Position numbers and translations under genes: made by a program
Shown here: piece by piece, positions 1 to 5,917 of the stretch
Layout of the letters: each line of letters starts with the position of its first letter
Numbering within the stretch: the stretch's first letter is position 1
Notes under the pieces: model-generated
What the model saw: the letters and a program-made list of their open reading frames with translations, nothing else
What the model was told of the DNA's origin: nothing
Database searches by the model: none
Assembly: GCA_035620975.1 (NCBI GenBank)
Contig: DASPFV010000145.1
Span: forward strand, 1 to 8,458
Source: DASPFV01 sp035620975
GTDB taxonomy: Bacteria > Acidobacteriota > Vicinamibacteria > Vicinamibacterales > 2-12-FULL-66-21
Length of the DNA: 8,458 nucleotides
Direction: 5' to 3'

Positions 1-540
1 GAACCGCCCGTTCTGCAGACCGGGGGCCTTCGCCCCGCCCGTCTCCGGCGAAGCGGCAGCGAGGCCAGGTGGCCGTCGCCGCTTCGCTGGCTCGCGCACC
101 TCGTTCTCGTCAGGCTCGAGCACGTAGTCGGTCAGGAGCGCTTCCTGGACGTATCCGGTTGCGTTGAACAGCTCACACGCAGGAACGAGCGACGCGGGAA
201 CTTCCGCGATCATTCGTGGCGGTCCGAGAATCGCAAGCTTCGAGCCGAGCGAGGCGAGCAGGTGGCGCGCATGACCTTGCCGCCGGTGATCGGGATGGAC
301 GGCGATCTTGTGGATGAGGGTACCGGAAGGCCGCTTGGCGCCGATCAGCACGCCGATCGGGTCGGCGCCCGAGAAGGCGACCATGCAGCTGCTGCACCAG
401 ACCTGCAGGTCGCGAATGGACCGCTTGAAGGCGGCCGGCGTCGCGGGCGCCTCGTCGGGAAAGTACGGCGCCCAGCACCGGTTCAGTGCGTCGACGAGCA
501 GTCCGATGTCGTCCGTGCGGCAGAAGCGATAGGCGGACAA
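1..540 (-). CDS. GNAT-family N-acetyltransferase, partial (C-terminus outside window)
   Basis: Transfers an acetyl group from acetyl-CoA to an unknown amine (protein lysine or small molecule), presumably in the cytoplasm. The frame reads from a TTG at 540 to base 1 with no stop, giving 180 residues so far. The N-terminus (SAYRFCRTDDIGLLVDALN) has the usual GNAT opening of a beta strand followed by helix 1. Residues 62-82 form the central strands (IGVLIG...GTLIHKIAVHP). The acetyl-CoA-binding motif A is DHRRQGHARHLL at 84-95, matching R/Q-x-x-G-x-G/A with R86, G89 and A91. The strand and helix at 109-130 (RMIAEV...LFNATGY) match motif B. From about residue 150 the sequence becomes basic and Pro/Ala-rich, so the tail may be a linker. 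The start is inferred: no ATG or GTG lies nearby in frame, and the upstream GGGG is a weak ribosome site. It lies 29 bases after the Usp gene and is probably co-transcribed. The family is clear; the substrate is unknown. Confidence 0.85.
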   Translation of the reverse strand, partial: MSAYRFCRTDDIGLLVDALNRCWAPYFPDEAPATPAAFKRSIRDLQVWCSSCMVAFSGADPIGVLIGAKRPSGTLIHKIAVHPDHRRQGHARHLLASLGSKLAILGPPRMIAEVPASLVPACELFNATGYVQEALLTDYVLEPDENEVREPAKRRRPPGLAAASPETGGAKAPGLQNGRF

Positions 541-569
541 AGCCCCAACGATTCTGACGGGTTTCGGGG

Positions 570-2624
570 CTATTCGCCCGACGCACTCCGCGCGTTGAGC
601 GGGCTCACCTCGTTCAGGTAGCCGCCGCCGCTGGAGCCGGAACCTGCCGGTGCAGCGGACGCGGCCGCGGCATCACGCCCGGCAGCTGCCGCTCCCGGGC
701 TCGCGCCTGGCGCGGAGTAGGTCGCGATCATCTCGGCCATCATCTTCTTGCCGATCTCAATCCCGTCCTCCACGAGCGCGAGGTCGATCGCGGTGACGGC
801 GCGTTCCCGCGCGAGATCCTCGATACGCTCCTGCGTCTGGTTGCGCATGAAACCAGCCGGGACCCGGAGGATGCGCTGTGCGGCGTCGTCCGTCCAGTCG
901 AAGCTCGAGATCAACGGATTCTTCTTGTCATCGCGGGCGACCAGCCTGGCCTGGTCGGCGGCGCCGTTGCCTCCGCCGGAGGCGTGGGCGGCACGGGCTC
1001 CGGAGACACCGGGCGAGGGGGTCCTGATGTCCAGCGGTGTCCCCGTCTCCTCCTCGATCACCTGCCGCGCGAAGTCGAGCGTGATCGCGTCGAGCCTCAT
1101 CATGCGCGCGCGCTTCTCGACGCGCGCCTTCACCCGGCGGCGCTGATACGCGTTCTTCATGGTCCAGAGGCCCTTCCTGGCCTCCTCCGACCAGCGGAGC
1201 TTGCGGCCGTCGTAGGTGGTCTCCTCCTGGAGGCCGCCTTCCACCGCCGCGATCTTCTCGATCATCTCGGGTGAGATCACCTCGAAGTCCGAAGCGCCGC
1301 AGACCGTGCACCGCACGGGATCGCTCTGCGTGGCCGCGACGCCGCAGGACCGGCACATCGAGACGGGGCCGGCCTTGGCGCGCTCGAGCGCCACGGCCTC
1401 GGCCAGCGCCTTGGTGGCAGCCGACGCGCTCTTCGGCATGAACCGGTCCATCGCTTCGTCAATGACCGCGCTCGTGATCACCGAGTGGCCCTTCTCGAGC
1501 GCCAGGCGGAGGACTCCGGTGCGGGCGATTCCCTTGACCTGCTCGGGGACGTGCGTCATGCGCGCCTCGGCCTCGGGCGTCCATCGGACGGTCTCCTCGG
1601 CGCGCACATCGAGGCGTGGCAGCTCGAGACGCGTCGAGAGGAGGACGTCGCAGGGCGCCGCGCGGAGCACGTTCTCCGCGTTGCTCCCCAGCCCCGTCTC
1701 CTCCTTGGGGCTGTGAACGCCGATCCGTCCGAGCACGATGAGCCAGGGATTCGTCTTGCGGGCATGGTCGAGAATCTTCTGGAAGGGCTTGCCGTCGAGC
1801 AGCGTCTTCTTGACGGCGATGCCCGCCTCGCCCGCCATCCGCTCGCCCACCTCGAGATGGGATTGATAGATCTGCGCGAGCCCCGTGTCGATGATTTCCT
1901 CGTGGAGCTGGTTCTGCTCCTCGAACCGGAAGACCTTTGCGGCCTGTTCAGTGAGGACGTTGACGATGCCGTTGAACACCGAGTAGTGGAGGTACGGGTC
2001 GTAAACGGCGATCGCCTCGACCTGCTTGCCGAACGAGCGCGCCAGGTCGATGGCGGTCATGAGCGCGCCGAACGATTGCGGGCTCCCGTCGATGCCCACC
2101 AGAATGGTGCCCCGCTCCGGCTCGTCCGCCTCGGGGACGTGCTTCACCACCCAGACATCCCGATCCGACTGGCGCGCGACGCGTTCGCACACCGACCCGA
2201 TCACGCTGTCCCTGGCGCGCCCGATCCCCAGGGCGCCGATCACCACCAGGTCGTGCTGAGAGCCGGCGAGATCCCTGAGAATCTCGGTGTGGTGCTTCCC
2301 GTCCATCATCCGCGGTTCGAAGGCGAGGCCCGACGCTCCACAGAGGCGCGACATGCCATCGAGATAGCTGTCGGAGATGAGCTTGAGGCCCATCGTGATC
2401 AGGCTGTCGTGGATCTTCCGCTGGCGCTCCAGCTCCACCTCGTCGATGTACTCCTCGGGCAGGGTGTACTCCATCTGCCGGAAACGATAGTCGTGCAGTT
2501 TTGCCGCGTAGACGTGGCAGCCGACCAGTTTCGCGGAGAACGCCCTGCCCAGTCCGACGGCGCAGGCGATGGCGCGGTTGGAATGGTCCGAGTTATCGAC
2601 GGGAACGTAGATGCTCTTGTACAT
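570..2624 (-). CDS. Multidomain universal stress protein: Usp-Usp-PCP_red-zinc ribbon-PCP_red-PCP_red
   Basis: A 684-residue soluble protein with no signal peptide or membrane helix, so probably cytoplasmic and regulatory. Residues 1-162 are a Usp domain (opening YKSIYVPVDNSDHSNRA) with the nucleotide-binding pattern G130-x2-G133-x9-G143-S144. Residues 171-332 are a second Usp domain (opening ILVGIDGSPQS); its glycine pattern G299-x2-G302-x10-G313-S314 is one residue longer than usual. Residues 347-397 (WTPEAEARMTHVP) resemble the PCP_red domain known from the C-terminus of the dark-operative protochlorophyllide reductase B subunit. A four-cysteine zinc ribbon follows (C424, C427, C439, C442). 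Further PCP_red-like units lie at 476-526 (LRWSEEARKG) and 575-622 (FDWTDDAAQRILRVP). The tail at 636-668 is Ala/Gly/Ser-rich. An ordinary Usp is about 140-300 residues, so this one is greatly extended. The ATG at 2624 is chosen because GGAG lies 6 bases upstream and the Usp domain begins there. It starts 76 bases after the diheme cytochrome gene. The Usp assignment is strong, PCP_red is recognised by motif, and the role is inferred. Confidence 0.93.
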   Translation of the reverse strand: MYKSIYVPVDNSDHSNRAIACAVGLGRAFSAKLVGCHVYAAKLHDYRFRQMEYTLPEEYIDEVELERQRKIHDSLITMGLKLISDSYLDGMSRLCGASGLAFEPRMMDGKHHTEILRDLAGSQHDLVVIGALGIGRARDSVIGSVCERVARQSDRDVWVVKHVPEADEPERGTILVGIDGSPQSFGALMTAIDLARSFGKQVEAIAVYDPYLHYSVFNGIVNVLTEQAAKVFRFEEQNQLHEEIIDTGLAQIYQSHLEVGERMAGEAGIAVKKTLLDGKPFQKILDHARKTNPWLIVLGRIGVHSPKEETGLGSNAENVLRAAPCDVLLSTRLELPRLDVRAEETVRWTPEAEARMTHVPEQVKGIARTGVLRLALEKGHSVITSAVIDEAMDRFMPKSASAATKALAEAVALERAKAGPVSMCRSCGVAATQSDPVRCTVCGASDFEVISPEMIEKIAAVEGGLQEETTYDGRKLRWSEEARKGLWTMKNAYQRRRVKARVEKRARMMRLDAITLDFARQVIEEETGTPLDIRTPSPGVSGARAAHASGGGNGAADQARLVARDDKKNPLISSFDWTDDAAQRILRVPAGFMRNQTQERIEDLARERAVTAIDLALVEDGIEIGKKMMAEMIATYSAPGASPGAAAAGRDAAAASAAPAGSGSSGGGYLNEVSPLNARSASGE

Positions 2625-2630
2625 CGGTGA

Positions 2631-2634
2631 CTCC
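2631..2634 (-). promoter_or_regulatory. Ribosome binding site GGAG deciding the Usp start
   Basis: GGAG on the minus strand, 6 bases before the ATG at 2624. It supports this start over in-frame codons further upstream, whose product would lack resemblance to a Usp N-terminus. Confidence 0.6.
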
Positions 2635-2700
2635 GAATGGCCACGGTTGCTCAGGCGCTCGTGGCCGGCTGTGGCCTGTGCTTCCGTTCTCCGCTGAACG

Positions 2701-4416
2701 CTACGGCGGTCCCGCGGCAGCGCCTCCGGCGCCAAGGTGGGCACCGCCGAACTCGGTGCGCCGGCGCGAGCCGTGACGTACCCAGCCGATGACGACCAGC
2801 TCGAGTGCGAGGATGAAGAGCGCCGTCCTGATCATCGGGCCGACCGCCGAGGGAACGTGCTGCGGCTCGACGTAGAGGGAGTACCAGGCCGTGAGCGCCC
2901 GCCTGTTGCCGCGCTCGCGCGAGAACCCGTCCCAGACTGAAAAGGCAACCGGCATGAATTCTCCGGCCGAGAACGCGGCGCCCGACGCCGGGCGAAGAGG
3001 CCGCTTGAAGATGACCGACCATTCTCCCTGGTCGTAGCTCGCGACCCCGGTGAGGGCCTCCGTGTCGTTCGGCGCGACATCCGCGCTGCCCTTCCCGGTG
3101 AACTGGACGGGACGGTCGCCGGCGAGGTCGAAGAACCAGAGGTCCACCGGGCTCTGCGCGTCTCCGAAGATGAAGTACGGCTTCCGGGCGCCGGCCGGCA
3201 CCTCCGACGGAATCTGAATTGCCACGGCGTCGGAGAATTCGGAGGGCTGATCGGCGGGCTCCGCGACCGCCTCGGCGAAAGGGTCCTCGGGCTGCCCGGC
3301 GGGGGCCGGAGCGACCTGCGCGTCGCCCCAGATGCTGGGGGCCTCGCTGCCGCTCTCGTCCGCGGGCGCGGCCGCCGGCTGATTCTCCTCCTCCTCGGGA
3401 GGCACCGGCAGCGCCGGCCCGTTCTTGCCCGTCTTCTGCGCGCTCATGTCGTGCCAGCGAACGAGGAGCGCAATCGACTCGGCGTCGTAGATCGCCTGAA
3501 CGGTGACACTGGTGGCCGGCGGATGGAACGCGCGCCCGGGCTCCATGATCTGTCCGACCACCGGAAATCGGGCCACGGGCGCCGACGCGAAGCTCGCCGC
3601 TCCATTGGCCAGGTCGATGGGTTCCTGGACGTGCTTCGCCACGACGAGGTTCGTATAGCGGGGGCCGTTGCTCCCCGAGAGCGAGACGATGAAGTCCGTA
3701 ATCGCCCAACGCTGCTCGGGCGTCAGGGCCTCGAGGAATCCCGGCATCGGCGTGCCGTTGAGCCCCGTCGTCATCGTCCTGAAGATGTCCTCGCGGGACG
3801 ACCCTGCCCTGAAGGTCCAGCTCTGCGCCAGGTCGGCCGCGCGTATCGGATGGCCCCAGTCGTCCTTGAGGGTTGGAGCCGAAGGCCCGTCGCCCCGACC
3901 GAGCGTCCCGTGGCACCGCACGCAGCCGCTCTCCTCGTAGAGCTTCTTCCCGAGCGCGATTGACTCCTCCGTTGCGGTCGGCGCACCCGGGAGCGGAACC
4001 GGCTGCGGCACGATCTCGGGATTGGAGAAGTCGGGGGAGAACGTTTTGACGAAGTACGCGAGGTCGGAGACGTCCCGGTCCGACAGGGTTGGCCAGGCGG
4101 GCATCGAGGTGTAGGGCATGCCGCGCCTGATGATGTTGACGAGGTCCTCATGGGTCGGCAGCGCTCCGGTGGGAGTCGTGCGGACCTTGAACTTGCCCTT
4201 GGTGAAGTCGCGGGGCCTGGGATTCAGATGCGGGGTCGCGTAGCCTTCGCCGTCTCCCTGCTCGCCGTGGCACTGGGCGCAGTACTTGAGATAGAGCCTC
4301 TTGCCCGATTCCCGCTGGGCCTCGGTCCCCACGTCCTGACGCGCCGCGGCAGGCGACGCACACAACGAGGCCGCCAGCAGCGCGAGCGCGGCTCGACCCA
4401 TCAGCCGGGAGGTCAT
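2701..4416 (-). CDS. Diheme cytochrome c with EB_dh-like heme b domain and C-terminal membrane anchor
   Basis: A 571-residue exported electron-transfer protein. A signal peptide covers about residues 1-26 (hydrophobic LALLAASLCA, then SPAAARQ). The first cytochrome c domain has CAQCH at 46-50 with a likely Met105 sixth ligand (SMPAW). The second has CVRCH at 165-169 with a likely Met224 (TPMPGF). Residues about 275-520 resemble the EB_dh heme-binding family found in gamma subunits of ethylbenzene dehydrogenase, DMSO-reductase-type enzymes and candidate NxrC proteins. Landmarks are VTVQAIYDAESIALLVRWHD, VDLWFFDLAG and the terminal MPVAFSVWDG. A Pro/Ala/Glu-rich insert at about 338-395 splits this domain. 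A membrane helix at 528-547 is followed by arginines, giving a periplasmic protein with a C-terminal anchor. The start overlaps the previous stop as ATGA and is preceded by a very strong Shine-Dalgarno. The heme c sites are certain; the EB_dh assignment is by pattern. It probably wires electrons to or from the bd-like subunit. Confidence 0.93.
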   Translation of the reverse strand: MTSRLMGRAALALLAASLCASPAAARQDVGTEAQRESGKRLYLKYCAQCHGEQGDGEGYATPHLNPRPRDFTKGKFKVRTTPTGALPTHEDLVNIIRRGMPYTSMPAWPTLSDRDVSDLAYFVKTFSPDFSNPEIVPQPVPLPGAPTATEESIALGKKLYEESGCVRCHGTLGRGDGPSAPTLKDDWGHPIRAADLAQSWTFRAGSSREDIFRTMTTGLNGTPMPGFLEALTPEQRWAITDFIVSLSGSNGPRYTNLVVAKHVQEPIDLANGAASFASAPVARFPVVGQIMEPGRAFHPPATSVTVQAIYDAESIALLVRWHDMSAQKTGKNGPALPVPPEEEENQPAAAPADESGSEAPSIWGDAQVAPAPAGQPEDPFAEAVAEPADQPSEFSDAVAIQIPSEVPAGARKPYFIFGDAQSPVDLWFFDLAGDRPVQFTGKGSADVAPNDTEALTGVASYDQGEWSVIFKRPLRPASGAAFSAGEFMPVAFSVWDGFSRERGNRRALTAWYSLYVEPQHVPSAVGPMIRTALFILALELVVIGWVRHGSRRRTEFGGAHLGAGGAAAGPP

Positions 4417-5231
4417 TGCGTGTGCACCTCCTCCCTGGCGCGAGGCCTCCGGGCCGTGAAATCGTAGAGGAACAGGATTGCGTCCCACATCTCGTCTTCG
4501 GTCAGGAATTTCTCCCACGCGGGCATCGCCGAGTCCCAGGGGCCTCCCTCCTCGGGAAGCCCGGGCCCTCCCTTGGCAATCCGCCAGAAGAGAAACGTCT
4601 CTCGCAATCCCTCGATCGTGCCCGAGGCGGCGAAGTTCGTCGGAATCGGGTCCAGCCCGTGAACGAACATGCCGCTGCCGGTCAGGTCATCACCGTGGCA
4701 GAAGAAACAGTTCCGATAGTAGACGCGGCGCCCGTTCTCCACGTGCTTGCGGAACTCCTCCGGATTCGACGTCTCAAGCTGCCGGAAGGGGTTGTCGCCG
4801 GCGTCCAGCGCGATCTTCCTGTCATGGACCGTGATTTCGGCCGGGGACGCGGGATGGACCGACCGCGCGAAGAACGGGGGCTGGATCGGGACGTTCATCT
4901 GCAGGTAGACGTTCGCAGCCGCCAGGGCCGGCACGGCGACGACCGCCGCGGCGAGGAGCGGAGTGTAGCGCTTCTCCGTCATGAACCGGACGAGCGGCTG
5001 CGACACTTCCTCGCGCCGCTCCTCGCTGGACGACACGTACGCCAGGATCGCAATCGTGACGATGCCCATGTAGAGCGACACGACGGAGTCGGGGATCGGG
5101 GCCGTGAATCCGAAACGGAGGAGGACGTAGATCCCTGCCCACCAGGCGAAGGCCCAGATCAGCAGATTGGCCCGCCGGAAGCGCAGGATTCCGAAGACAA
5201 CGGCCACGGCAAGGACGACGGGAATCTTCAT
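4413..5231 (-). CDS. Membrane cytochrome c: four N-terminal helices plus one heme c domain
   Basis: A 272-residue integral membrane electron-transfer protein. Hydrophobic segments at about residues 2-15, 22-40, 49-66 and 91-108 are membrane helices, separated by a charged loop (SSSEERREE, 67-75) that probably faces the cytoplasm. From about residue 110 the chain is periplasmic. The heme c site is CFFCH at 175-179 (RNCFFCHGDDL), with Met236 (SAMPAW) as likely sixth ligand, and the C-terminal helix EDEMWDAILFLYDF is typical of class I cytochromes c. The form is unlike a soluble class I cytochrome, since the helical part could pack against the bd-like subunit. It begins in a 4-nt ATGA overlap with the upstream cytochrome gene and ends in another with the diheme gene. 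GGAG lies 10 bases before the ATG. The heme binding and topology are clear; the partner is inferred from gene order. Confidence 0.93.
   Translation of the reverse strand: MKIPVVLAVAVVFGILRFRRANLLIWAFAWWAGIYVLLRFGFTAPIPDSVVSLYMGIVTIAILAYVSSSEERREEVSQPLVRFMTEKRYTPLLAAAVVAVPALAAANVYLQMNVPIQPPFFARSVHPASPAEITVHDRKIALDAGDNPFRQLETSNPEEFRKHVENGRRVYYRNCFFCHGDDLTGSGMFVHGLDPIPTNFAASGTIEGLRETFLFWRIAKGGPGLPEEGGPWDSAMPAWEKFLTEDEMWDAILFLYDFTARRPRAREEVHTQ
4425..4434 (-). promoter_or_regulatory. Strong Shine-Dalgarno GGAGGAGGTG for the diheme cytochrome
   Basis: GGAGGAGGTG on the minus strand, 8 bases before the ATG at 4416 and inside the 3' end of the preceding gene. It contains AGGAGGTG, a near-complete match to the anti-Shine-Dalgarno, and is the best ribosome site in the window. 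It fixes the start at 4416 and suggests this subunit is translated efficiently as well as coupled. Confidence 0.75.
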
Positions 5232-5917
5232 CGTGCGACCGCTCCAACTGGTCGGGGTTCCGCCGCCTGATGGGCGACGGCGAAGCGCAGGCTCCTGGCC
5301 GCGCCGAGATTCCCCAACGTCCGCTGGTCCCCGGCGCGAGCGAATGCGACTGCGTCCCGGAACTCGACGGCAGGTCGCAGGTGCGTGCCCTTCGCGGGAG
5401 CCGTCGGAGGCTGCCCCCCGGCCGGTGCCGCGGTGCCGTCGTAGTAGTGGTGAGTCGTCTTCATCGTGACCGTCGGCGTTCCGCCCAGGGTCTGGAGGGC
5501 CGCGATCACGCAGAGGATCTCCTGGTCGGTGAGGCCGATCGGAGGCTCGTGGACAGGCGGCATCGCCGGGGGAAAGCCGGGCACGACGAACGCGGTCGGC
5601 TCGTACATCGACTGGGCCAGGTACTCGACGTCGCTCAGGCCGGCGACCCGCGTTTTCGCCGCTTCACCGATGCCGGCGAGGTCGGGGAACCGGAGCGCGC
5701 CGGTCTTTCCGATCGTGTGGCAGGTCAGGCAGATGCCCTTGCCCTCCATGATCTCGCGGCCGACCTTGACCATGTCGGCGGTCGTCATCTCGCTTCCGAG
5801 CGCGACCTCCTGAGGAGGCAGCACTTCCTTCTGCGGCACCATCTGGCCGACATAGGTATAGAAGGCCGTCGTCGCGAGGACCAGCCCGCCGATCCGGATC
5901 ATGAGCGGGATTCTCAT
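5228..5917 (-). CDS. Membrane-anchored monoheme cytochrome c
   Basis: A 229-residue cytochrome c. Residues about 7-26 form an uncleaved N-terminal anchor, placing the rest in the periplasm. The heme c site is CLTCH at 63-67, within GREIMEGKGICLTCHTIG. Met119 in PGFPPAMPP is the probable sixth ligand, and TDQEILCVIAALQTLG at 130-145 is the usual closing helix. Cys136 lies outside the heme motif. Residues about 160-229 form an Ala/Pro/Arg-rich tail with no recognisable domain, longer than a simple class I cytochrome needs. The ATG at 5917 is chosen because it gives the anchor directly after an ATGA overlap with the bd-like gene; a G-rich ribosome site lies about 8 bases upstream. The frame stays open far to the right over the bd-like gene, but that part is out of frame with the real protein. 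Likely an electron carrier within the complex made by the overlapping genes. Confidence 0.93.
   Translation of the reverse strand: MRIPLMIRIGGLVLATTAFYTYVGQMVPQKEVLPPQEVALGSEMTTADMVKVGREIMEGKGICLTCHTIGKTGALRFPDLAGIGEAAKTRVAGLSDVEYLAQSMYEPTAFVVPGFPPAMPPVHEPPIGLTDQEILCVIAALQTLGGTPTVTMKTTHHYYDGTAAPAGGQPPTAPAKGTHLRPAVEFRDAVAFARAGDQRTLGNLGAARSLRFAVAHQAAEPRPVGAVAR

Noticed and set aside
262..621. Plus-strand open frame of 119 residues, and a minus-strand frame at 173-586
   Set aside because: Both overlap the GNAT frame, which has a recognisable acetyl-CoA motif and fold order; these have none.
1485..2630. Plus-strand open frame of 381 residues
   Set aside because: Antisense to the Usp fusion, whose domains and motifs are clear on the other strand.
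2639..2666. Hairpin GGCCACG...CGTGGCC between the diheme cytochrome and Usp genes
   Set aside because: A 7-bp stem with a 14-base loop and no U-run in the transcript direction, so not a convincing terminator.
2651..3916. Minus-strand open frame of 421 residues
   Set aside because: Same strand but a different frame from the diheme cytochrome; composition is Arg/Gly-rich with no motif.
4416..5270. Plus-strand open frame of 284 residues
   Set aside because: Antisense to the four-helix cytochrome gene, whose CFFCH motif and helices are clear.
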